A stretch of 64,000 nucleotides of DNA from Paenibacillus sp. FSL R5-0517 (GTDB lineage: Bacteria; Bacillota; Bacilli; Paenibacillales; Paenibacillaceae), in contig NZ_CP150235.1 of NCBI RefSeq assembly GCF_037974355.1, forward strand, positions 6,820,001 through 6,884,000, written 5' to 3'. The position numbers and the translations under genes were made by a program. Below are positions 43,549-52,949 of the stretch, piece by piece. The stretch's first letter is position 1. Every line of letters starts with the position of its first letter. The notes under the pieces were generated by a model. The model did no database searches and was not told where the DNA came from. It worked only from the letters and a program-made list of their open reading frames with translations.

Positions 43549-43761
43549 ATGGATCGCACGCGTACACTCACAGCCATGGACGAAGTTCATATGGCGGCCA
43601 AGCTGGCCGATCTCAAGGAAGAACACTATCGCAATACCCTTGCACTGAGTACCATCATCGAACTGCTTATTGATAAACGCATCCTAACCCGCGAGGAAGT
43701 CGAGCGCAAAGCCGCCGAACTGGACAGCTTTATGGCTCACCCACCCTATCCCATGGCGTAG
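43549..43761 (+). CDS. Small conserved-looking protein of unknown function, 70 aa
   Basis: RBS AGAGGAGGAAG followed after 5 nt by ATG. The product is helical and charged (MDRTRTLTAMDEVHMAAKLADLKEEHYRNT), with an amphipathic helix STIIELLIDKRILTREEVERK and a short Pro-rich end. No membrane segment or metal motif is seen. It is the only plus-strand gene in the wal region and its last 32 bp overlap the 3' end of walJ tail to tail. Family not recognised. Confidence 0.72.
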   Translation: MDRTRTLTAMDEVHMAAKLADLKEEHYRNTLALSTIIELLIDKRILTREEVERKAAELDSFMAHPPYPMA

Positions 43762-44536
43762 GCCGGTCGTAATACGTATCACAGAGTTTGAACTCATGAT
43801 CCCGATAAAAGCATCCACGGCTCTCCATCGCGTCACGCACCGACATTTTCGCCAAGTCCATCATATTATGGTCCCGGCTAAGATGTGCCAGATACGTGCG
43901 CTTGATGCGTCCGTTCATCAGTTCACTAAGCGCTGCCCCTGCTGCTTCGTTCGACAAATGCCCAATGTCGCTCAGAATCCGGCGCTTGGTGTTCCACGGA
44001 TAACGCCCCATACGCAGCAATTCGACATCATGATTCGCCTCCAGCACCAGCACGTCGGAATCAGAGATCGCATCGCGAACCTTGTCGCTCATGTATCCCA
44101 GATCGGTTGCAACAGACAGCTTCTCACTGCCGTCATCGAACGTATACCCTACTGGCTCAGCCGCATCATGCGAGATGCCGAAGGATTCCACGCGCAGTGA
44201 CCCAAAATCATGCTTTTCACCCGTCTCAAAAATCCTCCGGTTTTCCTCTGGAATCGACCCAACCGACTTTTCCAGCGCCGCCCACGTATTCAGATTCGCG
44301 TAGATTGGTAAATTATATTTCCGAGACATCGCGCCTAGTCCTTTAATGTGATCGGAATGTTCATGTGTAACCAGAATCCCGTCCAGTTCTGCCCCAGAAA
44401 TCTCCCTTTCCTGAAACAGTGCATCCAATCGCTTCGCACTAAGACCCGCATCAATCATGAGAGAGGTCCCCCCATGCTGTATGACCGTGGCATTACCTGT
44501 CGAACCGCTGGATAACACGGTAAAATATATCCCCAT
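43730..44536 (-). CDS. walJ: MBL-fold metallohydrolase WalJ (YycJ)
   Basis: 268 aa. Metallo-beta-lactamase fold with the HxHxDH motif in THEHSDHIKG (about 57-66), a further metal-ligand histidine in SFGISHDAAEPVG, an Asp in SVATDLGYMSD, and AHLSRDHN near the end. WalJ is reported as an exonuclease-like member coordinating division with cell-wall metabolism downstream of WalRK. It starts 6 nt after the walI stop, as in other Bacillales. Confidence 0.95.
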   Translation of the reverse strand: MGIYFTVLSSGSTGNATVIQHGGTSLMIDAGLSAKRLDALFQEREISGAELDGILVTHEHSDHIKGLGAMSRKYNLPIYANLNTWAALEKSVGSIPEENRRIFETGEKHDFGSLRVESFGISHDAAEPVGYTFDDGSEKLSVATDLGYMSDKVRDAISDSDVLVLEANHDVELLRMGRYPWNTKRRILSDIGHLSNEAAGAALSELMNGRIKRTYLAHLSRDHNMMDLAKMSVRDAMESRGCFYRDHEFKLCDTYYDRPTPWDRVGEP

Positions 44537-44542
44537 AACGCA

Positions 44543-45286
44543 TTACTCCCCTGGTTTGTCTGTCTTGGGACTGAATACATCCCCACTGATGCCCTGCACG
44601 TACAACACTTCGCCACTTTCCAGCACGAACCGCCATGCCGGCATCGCTACCTGTATATCTGAATTGAACAACTGGCCGTAATAACCCAGCTGAATATCTT
44701 TGACAATCGCATCATTTGGCAAAAAGTTCTCGATCAGCGTTCCCAGCGCCTTCGACGCCGGAAGTACCTGCTGATCGCTCTCCTCTGCGGTTGTAATCCG
44801 CACCGGAGTCTGACGGTAACCCTTTATTTTCTGGTCGCTGTAGAACAGCTCCAGACTCACATTGAAGAGCGGCCATTTGCCATCCACCAGTGGGTGAAGC
44901 ACAAAAGCCCCATCCTCGGCCATCAGCTGATCCAGCCGGTATGTCCCGATCTGTGGAATCTCACGCTGTAATGCATCTTCCAGCTCACTCTGTGAGAAAA
45001 TCAACTTGCTATCTACCGGCTGTTCCAGCTCCATATCAACACCAGCCTTTTGCTCTTCAATGAACTCATAGGACAACTTCGGCAACTTCGGCGTTTCATT
45101 CGGAATCGGAGCCAGCACCTGAATGCCCTTCTCTTCCATTGCCTGCTGTGTATTGTCTGCCAGTGAGGTGAAGTCCAGATTGGCTCCGGCCGTCTCCCGC
45201 GCATCCATCCAGATCTGGTAACCCAGCACCAGATTGAGCAGCAGAAAGGCATAGATCAACACATTTTTCGCCCGTCCCCAATCCAA
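44543..45286 (-). CDS. walI: WalRK regulatory membrane protein WalI (YycI)
   Basis: 247 aa from a TTG at 45286 with GGGAGG 7-8 nt upstream; the frame is open upstream to 45355 without an RBS. One N-terminal transmembrane helix (AKNVLIYAFLLLNLVLGYQIWMD in the first 30 residues), then an extracytoplasmic YycI domain (about 45-245). WalI forms a membrane complex with WalH that restrains or, depending on species, stimulates the WalK kinase. Separated from walH by 420 bp carrying a dispersed repeat, whereas in Bacillus the two are adjacent. Confidence 0.9.
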   Translation of the reverse strand: MDWGRAKNVLIYAFLLLNLVLGYQIWMDARETAGANLDFTSLADNTQQAMEEKGIQVLAPIPNETPKLPKLSYEFIEEQKAGVDMELEQPVDSKLIFSQSELEDALQREIPQIGTYRLDQLMAEDGAFVLHPLVDGKWPLFNVSLELFYSDQKIKGYRQTPVRITTAEESDQQVLPASKALGTLIENFLPNDAIVKDIQLGYYGQLFNSDIQVAMPAWRFVLESGEVLYVQGISGDVFSPKTDKPGE

Positions 45287-45706
45287 AACATCCACCTCCC
45301 ACTTAACTGACTGAAATACAAATACTTTTAACCCCTCTTGGAAAATGGGTCCCACTCCGCTTGTAGCACTACACTCCTCTGCTCGCTAACGAACTCCACG
45401 CGGCTTATTAGCTCCATTTCCCGCAAGTTTGTAATCTAACGAATCGAAGAGAAGTTATTTATAGCATTTATAGGCTTTCTAACGGTTTTCACCCGTTTTC
45501 AGCCGGAATAACGTCGCTAAAGTTCGTTAGATTTTGCGTTATAGGCTAATCCGGCATTTAAGGCGTCTCAAATTCGTTAGCCGTTAGCCCTCTGCCCGAG
45601 GATAACCATCATCTCCCTTGGGCAGTTCACATCTATTGATCAGGAGGTTATTCTGCACGCGTAGTGATAAAGTACAGCTACTCTTTGGTTTAAAGACTAT
45701 AACCCA
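45287..45706. other. 420-bp gap within the wal operon
   Basis: Lies between walH and walI, which are normally contiguous. It contains copy B of the 197-bp element (45385-45581). No RBS-backed frame is visible. No strong terminator is seen on the minus strand, so readthrough to walI and walJ is possible. Confidence 0.6.
45385..45581. repeat. Dispersed 197-bp symmetric element, copy B
   Basis: Motifs CTAACGAA at 45386-45393 and 45436-45443, TTCGTTAG at 45523-45530 and 45573-45580: the same offsets (0, 50, about 138, 188) as copy A. The sequence between motifs is only loosely alike (shared CTTATT...CCATT, TTTTCAGC, ATAACGT segments). Confidence 0.85.
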
Positions 45707-46987
45707 TCAAGATACGGTAGTCTCCTCCCCGTTTCCAAAGCGAATAACCCATACCGGAATCAGCCTTAGTCCATCCTCAGTTGTAGAAGGACGATACGCT
45801 GGATATACATCCACAACCTGGCGATTCTCACCTGCGACCTTTTTAATCAGAGCCTTCAGCTTGTCTCCGCCAGGCAATTTGACCGATTTCTTGGTCTCTG
45901 CACCTTCGTTCAGGTACTCCAGCGATCGTTCATAACTGGATACCGTCTCCTGCTGCATCTCCATGCTAATCGTGCCGAAGCGGAACTGCATGGAATCCAT
46001 AATCGGATAACTGCCGTAATACTGCTGGAATTCAAGCCGTGTTTTGCTGTCCGTGGTCCCCAGCATCATGCGTGACCGGCCTTTCCAGCCCCCATGCTGA
46101 TTCACAAAATCAACCGCAGACAACGCATCCTTCGCAGGATCAATCTGTCCTGCTGGCGGTGCCGCCGGATCGGTGTAACTGATCCAGCGCTGTTCCTGTT
46201 TCACCTGCAGACTACGTTTACTGTCCGTGTAAATCTCAGACCCGTCTTTTTCCCGGATGTTCCGGGTCATGCTTGGGTCGAAGAACAGACTGCGCTGCAT
46301 CTGCTCAACCGTGAACTGACCTGTCGGCACATCCGCCTCAATAGTCTCCAGAGGTTCGGCCGGGATATAATAACCGCCATCCATTAAGGTATATGGCGTC
46401 CAGTTCGTACCGAAGTCAACATGCTGCTGCACGTCTTGTACGGTCAGGTCCGCCTGCGTTGCTTCATATACCACGTCTCCCTTGGCGCTGAAGAACAGCG
46501 CATGGGCCTTCGTTTCATTTTTAGCCGTATAGATCGAGATTCGGTTAATGGTCTCTCCTTGGAATAAGGAATCCGTCCCGAGCCGCATTACCCGCTGCAA
46601 CAATGCTACGGGAATCCCTTCTTTGAACGATAGCTCAAACCCAGGGTTCTCCTTGCGAATCTGATCCCAGTTCACCGATTGCACGCTACGGCGCTGAAAA
46701 TCATCGAACGTCCGCCCCTGCAACCTTGAATAGATCAACTGATAGAACGTATTGCCAGGGTAAAACACCGTATGTTTATCCTCACCCAGATGAATAATCA
46801 TCTGATCAGGGAAGATCAATTCTTCAATATTGCGTTCCTGACCCATATTTTCTGTCTTCACATAGTTCGTCTCTGACGTCACAATGGAATCGCCGCCTCC
46901 GGGCAGACGGTAGATTAGAAAATAACTCTGAACCAGACTGGCTACAACAAGGGCAGCAAGCACCAATGATTTAATCCGTTCCTTCAC
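45707..46987 (-). CDS. walH: WalRK regulatory protein WalH (YycH)
   Basis: 426 aa from GTG 46987, which has GAAGGGGGTGA upstream and overlaps the walK stop by about 17 bp. One N-terminal transmembrane helix (IKSLVLAALVVASLVQSYFLIY), then the large extracytoplasmic YycH domain (about 35-426). It works with WalI in the membrane to control WalK kinase activity. The stop is followed by the repeat-bearing gap rather than directly by walI. Confidence 0.93.
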   Translation of the reverse strand: MKERIKSLVLAALVVASLVQSYFLIYRLPGGGDSIVTSETNYVKTENMGQERNIEELIFPDQMIIHLGEDKHTVFYPGNTFYQLIYSRLQGRTFDDFQRRSVQSVNWDQIRKENPGFELSFKEGIPVALLQRVMRLGTDSLFQGETINRISIYTAKNETKAHALFFSAKGDVVYEATQADLTVQDVQQHVDFGTNWTPYTLMDGGYYIPAEPLETIEADVPTGQFTVEQMQRSLFFDPSMTRNIREKDGSEIYTDSKRSLQVKQEQRWISYTDPAAPPAGQIDPAKDALSAVDFVNQHGGWKGRSRMMLGTTDSKTRLEFQQYYGSYPIMDSMQFRFGTISMEMQQETVSSYERSLEYLNEGAETKKSVKLPGGDKLKALIKKVAGENRQVVDVYPAYRPSTTEDGLRLIPVWVIRFGNGEETTVS

Positions 46988-48821
46988 GGTGCTCACCCCC
47001 TTCCTCACGCATCGGCAGTGTGAACGTTACTGTCGTGCCTACGTCCACTTCAGACTCCAGAGAGATGCTGCCATCATGCGCCTTCACAATTTCCCGGGCA
47101 ATGGACAGTCCTAATCCTGTACCTCCCATACTGCGAGAACGAGCCTTGTCCACCCGGTAAAACCGCTCAAAAATGCGATCCAGATCGCGCTGTGGAATAC
47201 CCATTCCGGTATCTGATACCGAGATGGCAAGGGCGTGTCCATCACTGCGTCTAGCCGCAATCGTAATGGTGCCGCCTTCCAACGTATATTTCAGCGCATT
47301 GGATACGACATTATCCAGCACCTGATCAATCTGGTCTCGATCCAGTGGAACAGCCGGAATATCATTCTCCACAGACAGCACTGGCTGAATATCCTTCTGA
47401 TGCATCTGGAACGAGAAGCGATCGGTCACTTCCTCCAGCATTTCCAGAATGTCGGTTGGTTGTTTCCTCAGCAAAGCCTCTTTGGAATCCAGCCGCGACA
47501 GGTGCAGCAGATCCGTAACCAGCCTGATCATTCGCTCCGTCTCGTTCTGAATAACACTAACAAAACGACCGGCAAGCTGCGGGTCTTCCAGTGCACCGTC
47601 ATCCAACGCTTCCGCGTAACTCTTGATCGTAGTTAGTGGTGTACGCAGTTCATGGGATACATTCGCCACGAATTCACGCCGGGATGCCTCAAGCTCTTCC
47701 TGTTCGGTAACATCCTGAAGTACGGCAATTGTTCCCGTGATCCCCCGTTCACGCCGATGAACCGGTGTGAACGTCATCCGAATGACCACAGGCTCTTCTT
47801 GTCCTGCGGGTGCAATTTGCAGCAGCGTAGAACCTGTGAACCCACTCGCGAGAGCTTCCGCATCCTCCGGATCAATGCCGAGTAATATGGCAAAATGTCT
47901 TCCTTCAATATCCGCAGGATGCATACCCAGTATGCTGCTGGCACGACGGTTTACGAGAATGACTTTCCCGTACTCATCCGTAGCTACCACACCATCACTC
48001 ATATTGGTCAGAATGGAGGTCAACTTCTCCTTCTCCTCTTCATTCTGCGAGAGTGCATCCCGAAGCCTGCTGGTCATATAGTTAAAAGCCCGACTGAGCT
48101 GACCAATCTCATCCGTGCCAAATACAGGTGTCTGCTGATCAAAGTTACCTTCTGCGACCGCTGTCGCCCTCCGAGTCACTTCCTTAATCGGCTGCGTAAT
48201 CGTATGGGACAGGATCACGCCAAGCACTGCCGTTAACACTAAGGCAATCAGGATACCGGAGATGAAGATTTTGTTGATTCCCTCCATCGTGGAATACAGC
48301 TCGTTCATGGATGCTGCGATGTAGACCGCACCAATGATTTTGCCGCCGGACAGCACCGGCTTGGCGACGACTTTTTTGCGAACATTATCCTCGTCCACGA
48401 TATATTCCTCATTGTCCCGAATGCCTTGTAGCGCACGGCTGACGACGGTCTGGGTGTTTTTGCGCCCCACATAGTCTGAATGTGAACTTAGCGAGGTCGT
48501 CAGTACTTTTCCGCTGGCATCCAGCACTTGAATCTCGGCACCGTTAATGTTGAACAGGTTGTTCACCAGCACACGCAGATTTTCCGTTTTGTCCTCGCCA
48601 GCCTCTGCTTCGCCACCCGCCATCGTCTCCCCCACCAGAACCGACAGCATCTCCGCACGGGCCTGCAAGTCTTCCGTAAAGTTGCTCGTTAGCGAGTTTT
48701 TCATCGCGCTCACAAAATAAACGCCGATCAATTGCATCGCAATCAAAATCAGCAGTACATAGATAATAATCAATTTCGCCTGAATCGTTCGAAAGAACGG
48801 GAATCGCGCGAATCGGCCCAT
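46971..48821 (-). CDS. walK: Sensor histidine kinase WalK (YycG)
   Basis: 616 aa. TM helix about 13-35; extracytoplasmic PDC-like sensor about 36-183; second TM about 185-205; HAMP about 206-258 (GTDEIGQLSRAFNYMTSRL); PAS about 265-370 (ILTNMSDGVVATDEYGKVI); HisKA with the phosphorylatable His in FVANVSHELRTPLTTIKSY (about 388); HATPase with NVVSNALKYT, SVSDTGMGIP and GGTGLGLSIAREIV. It controls cell-wall autolysin genes through WalR and is essential in most Bacillales. The start is joined to the walR stop by TAATG. All key residues are present. Confidence 0.97.
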   Translation of the reverse strand: MGRFARFPFFRTIQAKLIIIYVLLILIAMQLIGVYFVSAMKNSLTSNFTEDLQARAEMLSVLVGETMAGGEAEAGEDKTENLRVLVNNLFNINGAEIQVLDASGKVLTTSLSSHSDYVGRKNTQTVVSRALQGIRDNEEYIVDEDNVRKKVVAKPVLSGGKIIGAVYIAASMNELYSTMEGINKIFISGILIALVLTAVLGVILSHTITQPIKEVTRRATAVAEGNFDQQTPVFGTDEIGQLSRAFNYMTSRLRDALSQNEEEKEKLTSILTNMSDGVVATDEYGKVILVNRRASSILGMHPADIEGRHFAILLGIDPEDAEALASGFTGSTLLQIAPAGQEEPVVIRMTFTPVHRRERGITGTIAVLQDVTEQEELEASRREFVANVSHELRTPLTTIKSYAEALDDGALEDPQLAGRFVSVIQNETERMIRLVTDLLHLSRLDSKEALLRKQPTDILEMLEEVTDRFSFQMHQKDIQPVLSVENDIPAVPLDRDQIDQVLDNVVSNALKYTLEGGTITIAARRSDGHALAISVSDTGMGIPQRDLDRIFERFYRVDKARSRSMGGTGLGLSIAREIVKAHDGSISLESEVDVGTTVTFTLPMREEGGEHREGTD

Positions 48822-49543
48822 TATATCCCCACGCTTTTGGCACTGCGCACGAGATAACCAAGCCCGCGGCGTGTCAGAATCGTTTCCGGTTTGCTCGGAT
48901 TCTCCTCAATCTTCTCACGCAGACGACGGATCGTGACATCCACAGTACGTACATCGCCGAAATATTCATATCCCCATACCGCTTGCAGCAGATGTTCCCG
49001 TGTCATAACCTTGCCGGAGTGCTTCGCCATATAATAGAGAAGTTCGTACTCACGATGGGTCAGATCAAGCGGTTCCCCGCCTTTGTAAGCCGTATACATG
49101 TCCATATCAAACGCCAAATCAAATAGCCGCATGACCTGCTTTTCCTCATCTTCCGGCGCTTCTGCCGTAAACGCGAGCTTTTGCCGTCTGCGCATCTGTG
49201 CCTTCACTCGTGCAAGCAACTCACGCGTACTGAACGGCTTCGTCACGTAATCATCCGCACCCAATTCCAACCCGAGTACCTTGTCGATCTCGCCATCCTT
49301 GGCGGTAAGCATAATGATCGGCATTTCCAGATGAGCGCGCACCTCACGACATACATCCATACCGTCCTTGCCCGGCAGCATCAGATCCAGCAGCATCAGA
49401 TCCGGTTTTTCGGATAACGCCAGTTCAACCGCACGAATGCCATCAAATGCACAGATGACCTCGTACCCCTCTTTTTCCAAATTAAACTTCAGAATGTCTG
49501 CGATGGGCTGTTCATCGTCCACCACCAAAATCTTCCCCTGCAT
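48821..49543 (-). CDS. walR: Response regulator WalR (YycF)
   Basis: 240 aa. OmpR/PhoB type: receiver domain (about 1-120) with acidic pocket VVDDEQPI, phospho-acceptor Asp in LMLLDLMLPGKDG and the Lys in VTKPFSTREL; C-terminal winged-helix DNA-binding domain (about 135-235: LTHREYELLYYMAKHSGKVM and DVRTVDVTIRRLREKI). It binds TGTWAH direct repeats in autolysin promoters; such a box lies upstream of the neighbouring M23/LysM gene. First gene of walR-walK-walH. Confidence 0.97.
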   Translation of the reverse strand: MQGKILVVDDEQPIADILKFNLEKEGYEVICAFDGIRAVELALSEKPDLMLLDLMLPGKDGMDVCREVRAHLEMPIIMLTAKDGEIDKVLGLELGADDYVTKPFSTRELLARVKAQMRRRQKLAFTAEAPEDEEKQVMRLFDLAFDMDMYTAYKGGEPLDLTHREYELLYYMAKHSGKVMTREHLLQAVWGYEYFGDVRTVDVTIRRLREKIEENPSKPETILTRRGLGYLVRSAKSVGI

Positions 49544-49727
49544 CGGCTGAATTCACCCCTATATCCTGCTTAATCCGCATTAGCGTCTATATCTATCTTC
49601 TATGTTCAGCTTGTACCAAAGCCTCGTTGATTGTTGTATATACTCTATAGTTTAACATACCTGAAGCACCGTCACATCCCGATCAGAGGCTTGAAAGGTC
49701 TTTCATTTGAAAATTTTTTACAGCAGC

Positions 49728-49759
49728 AAAAAACAAGGCCAGCATCATTGCCAACCTTG
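49728..49759 (-). terminator. Terminator of the M23/LysM peptidase gene
   Basis: Minus-strand stem CAAGGTTGGC / GCTGGCCTTG (G-U pairs) with loop AATGAT, followed by TTTTTTG, 17 nt beyond the stop. Confidence 0.85.
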
Positions 49760-49775
49760 CTCTCCTTAAGCTCTA

Positions 49776-51308
49776 TTAGTTCAGATACGTTAAAGGATTT
49801 TCTACCGTTCCATTCTTAATAATCTCAAAATGCAGATGTGTTCCGGTCGAACGACCCGTGTTGCCCATAACACCAATACTCTCGCCTTTTTCAACCACTT
49901 GTCCAACCTTAACGCCAATGCTGTTCAGATGTCCATACAGTGTTTCGTATCCGTTACGGTGGTTAATAATGATGACATTACCATAACCGCTTTTCTGTCC
50001 AGCAAAAGTAATTACACCCTCGTCAGACGCTTTCACATCGCGGTTACCTACCAGATCGACACCTTTGTGCTGGCGCCCCCACCGTTGTCCGAAGCTGCTG
50101 CTCATCGTTGCATTGGATACCGGCCAAGCAAATTCACCTGTGCCCTCGCCAACGACTTTGGTTCCGCTAAGGACCACTTCAGTTACAGCTGCTTTAATCA
50201 CTTCCTGACCAAGCCACTCTTCCTGAACAACTTCACCATTTTCTTTGGTTATACGGTACTGCATGCTTTTCAATCCGCTTTGTCCTGGACGCACGACTTT
50301 TGTGGTACCTGCTTTCAACTCAGCACTTTTGCGTACTTCCACTTGCGGTTTAATCTCAATCTGCTCAACAACCTGCTCCACCGATTTAACGGTTATCGCC
50401 GGTTTCGGAACGGTCAAGGTCAGTTCGTCTCCAATTTGAAGCGATGTTTCCTTGATGCCTGGATTATGCTGGCGAATCTCACTTTGTGTAATTTCATACT
50501 TGGCAGCAATCGAAGAGATCGTATCTCCTTCATGAACCACATAAGTTACAGGCGCGTCTTTACCGACGGTTAATGCTTTAACCGCCTCGGACACATCCCA
50601 TATTTTGTTTGGGTCAGCCTTCACCACATCCGTCGCTACATCTTCCTTGATGCCTACCGACTTCAGGGTTGTACTTGGTCCCTCGTTTTTCTTCGAGGAA
50701 TTAGCCGATACCGACTTCGTCTTCAGCGAACTTCGCACAGTCGATGCCGATATGTATTTGCTCTGCACCTGTTCCAGGATTGCATCCGCTGTAGCCTGAT
50801 CTTTCACAATACCAATGACTTCACCGTCTACCTTGAGCTCCACGCCTTTGGCGTAGGCTGTTAGCATGTCACCCAGTTTGTCCAGCGTCTCGTCACTGTT
50901 CACTTCAGGTTTGTATGCTCTTACCGTTTCGGTTGTGATACCATCCGTGTTCAGCACCATCTCTGCATCCGGATATTTATGTTGATATTCCTCGGTTTTG
51001 TCTGTAAATAGTTGTTGTAATTGTGCTTCATCTGCAATGGTACCAATCTCGCTACCTTTAACCATTACTTTATAATACGGCACGGTATTTGCAGTAACAT
51101 ATTGTTTGCCTGCGAACCCGAGCGATGCTGCGATGAATACACCACAAGCTGCTGTAATGATCCATTTGCGCGAGGCCAGAACGCGCTTCTTATTCACACT
51201 GAAGGTGGACATGCTCATGTTGTTTTTGTCTTCGGCCGTCCGGTGTTCCCCGGATTGTTCGTGTACCCGGTCTTTGCCCGGTTGGCGTATGCCTCTGAAA
51301 CCTTTCAT
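49776..51308 (-). CDS. LysM/G5-type M23 cell-wall metallopeptidase
   Basis: 510 aa, RBS AAGGAGAG. Basic cytoplasmic N terminus, one TM helix (about 47-68), a segment with repeated EIGTI/VIGIVK strands (about 75-180), a LysM domain (about 255-305: YVVHEGDTISSIAAKYEI), a G5 domain (about 310-390), and a C-terminal peptidase_M23 domain (about 400-505) with zinc ligands in HKGVDLVG and the HLHFEI motif. It is a membrane-tethered endopeptidase cleaving peptidoglycan stem cross-links, probably for growth or division. Upstream sits a canonical WalR box, which suits regulation by the adjacent walRK genes. Confidence 0.93.
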   Translation of the reverse strand: MKGFRGIRQPGKDRVHEQSGEHRTAEDKNNMSMSTFSVNKKRVLASRKWIITAACGVFIAASLGFAGKQYVTANTVPYYKVMVKGSEIGTIADEAQLQQLFTDKTEEYQHKYPDAEMVLNTDGITTETVRAYKPEVNSDETLDKLGDMLTAYAKGVELKVDGEVIGIVKDQATADAILEQVQSKYISASTVRSSLKTKSVSANSSKKNEGPSTTLKSVGIKEDVATDVVKADPNKIWDVSEAVKALTVGKDAPVTYVVHEGDTISSIAAKYEITQSEIRQHNPGIKETSLQIGDELTLTVPKPAITVKSVEQVVEQIEIKPQVEVRKSAELKAGTTKVVRPGQSGLKSMQYRITKENGEVVQEEWLGQEVIKAAVTEVVLSGTKVVGEGTGEFAWPVSNATMSSSFGQRWGRQHKGVDLVGNRDVKASDEGVITFAGQKSGYGNVIIINHRNGYETLYGHLNSIGVKVGQVVEKGESIGVMGNTGRSTGTHLHFEIIKNGTVENPLTYLN

Positions 51309-51473
51309 GATTCTCTCCTTTTCAGCACTTCTCAGTTCGCATTTCTGTCAAGACATCACCCATCGTGTCTGTCCCATGCTCGTTGATACTTGTATTGGGT
51401 GTCCGCAAAATCAGGACTTTAGCTGCGCTCATAAAAGTGTCAAAATTTTAACCTTTTATCACACCCGTATACT

Positions 51474-51490
51474 TTAACACAGGTTTTACA
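51474..51490 (-). promoter_or_regulatory. WalR box upstream of the M23/LysM gene
   Basis: Minus strand TGTAAA-ACCTG-TGTTAA: both hexamers match TGTWAH with the 5-bp spacing of the known WalR consensus. It lies 166 bp before the start codon. Confidence 0.7.
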
Positions 51491-51680
51491 CTTATTTCAA
51501 CTCTACACATCACACCGCAAAGCCACGCCACGCTTGGTTTTCCTGAATTATCCATAAGTTCTTATGACCGATCCATCACCCATTATGCCTCAACATCCGC
51601 TGTACTATGTACTTTTACTCACAATTTAAGACTAGGTTCTAAGACCCAGTGGAATATGCTTTATTTTTCATAAAAATACA

Positions 51681-51717
51681 AATAAAATCCCTCACCAGAT
51701 CAACTCTGATAAGGGAT
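51681..51717 (-). terminator. Terminator of the methyltransferase gene
   Basis: Minus-strand stem ATCCCTTATCAG / CTGGTGAGGGAT (12 pairs, two G-U), loop AGTTGAT, followed by TTTATTT. Confidence 0.8.
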
Positions 51718-51794
51718 AAGGTAAACAACCTGTTTGTGGGTTCTCTTAAACTGGATTTCATTTCATGGCAATTTCGAATTTAATTTGTATGTCT

Positions 51795-52604
51795 CTACTC
51801 TTTCGCGGCAAGAATTACAAATCGCTTCTGCTGCACTTCCCAAAATCCATGTTGCTCCATCTCCATATGAATCTCCATTAATTGCTCACGGAAATATTGT
51901 ACCTTAAAATCAGGTACTTGCCACGGGATGGTCTTCAGATAATAGACCAGTGCGCCTATATCATAGAAACGCTGCGCGGGAGCTGCTTCACGTGCCTCTA
52001 GAATCCGGAATCCACACTGCTCCAACTGAACAACAGCACGATCCAGCTCCCATCCAGCGTAATCCGCTGGCATAGGAATGCCGAGTCGATCATTGATTTC
52101 CCTGCAATCTGACCAACCTACCTGTTGAGTTAGGAACAGTCCCTCTGCCGATAGAATCCGCCTAACTTCCTGCTCTTCATACGACTCATGCCGGTTAAGA
52201 ATCAGATCGAATTCCTCGTCTTCGAAAGGAAGTTGCGAATCATCAGTCACCGGAAACACCTTTACACCTAAAGGTTGTAAACGTTCCTCTGCAATCGGTA
52301 TATTTGGGAGATAGCCTTCGGTAGCACACGTGTATGGAGGAAGTGGAAGGAGTCTGGACAGCATTTCTCCCCCACCAGTCCCCATGTCGAGCATTCGTTC
52401 AGTCTGATTCAACAATCGGCGCGCCATCGTTCCGTAGGACCAAGGCAGCATCCCACTCTGGAGTCGATTACTCCCTGTTACATAGCTAAAATCCCAGCCA
52501 CTAAAAGGCTGATCTGCCTCTTGTAGTCCTTGCTCAAATACCTCTTTCGTCGCCTCTTTAAACTTCTCTACTGACATTCCTGAATGAGTATGATAAAAGT
52601 TCAT
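51795..52604 (-). CDS. Class I SAM-dependent methyltransferase
   Basis: 269 aa from ATG 52604 (TGGAGG 11 nt upstream; TTG 52622 also possible). SAM-binding motif I is in MLDMGTGGGEML (about 75), with an acidic beta-2 end in YTCATEGYLPN and motif II/III-like segment FEDEEFDLILNRHES. The opening FSGWDFSYVTGS and the C-terminal helices (VQYFREQLMEIHMEMEQHGFW) are not typical of rRNA or quinone methyltransferases I can name. The substrate is unknown. It appears monocistronic. Confidence 0.87.
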   Translation of the reverse strand: MNFYHTHSGMSVEKFKEATKEVFEQGLQEADQPFSGWDFSYVTGSNRLQSGMLPWSYGTMARRLLNQTERMLDMGTGGGEMLSRLLPLPPYTCATEGYLPNIPIAEERLQPLGVKVFPVTDDSQLPFEDEEFDLILNRHESYEEQEVRRILSAEGLFLTQQVGWSDCREINDRLGIPMPADYAGWELDRAVVQLEQCGFRILEAREAAPAQRFYDIGALVYYLKTIPWQVPDFKVQYFREQLMEIHMEMEQHGFWEVQQKRFVILAAKE

Positions 52605-52949
52605 CTTCAATAAAACCTCCAATTCGTGTATTCATAAACACAATTCCATCTTATCTCTTAAATGCACATATGAATGGAGGTCCACGAATTGGACTGAAGG
52701 TTTCTGTAATGTTGCAAAACCGTTTTTATATCTCGTGTTCTTTACCTTTATATTTCATACAATCTTCCCTCCTACATAGGCTAATAAAATTAACGTAAGC
52801 ACCATTTGCTTTAAAACTAGCATGCTTGAATATCTAATTCTCTTTATATAATTTCCAGTATTTATTTAATTAAATTATATTCAATCGCCATCAACAAGTC
52901 CATTACAATATGAATCAGGCGATGCCCAACTAGAGCACGCCTGCTTATT
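52605..52949. other. 345-bp AT-rich spacer
   Basis: Lies between the methyltransferase gene and the low-complexity membrane protein gene. Very AT-rich around 52770-52900, without an open frame, repeat or clear terminator. Confidence 0.4.
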
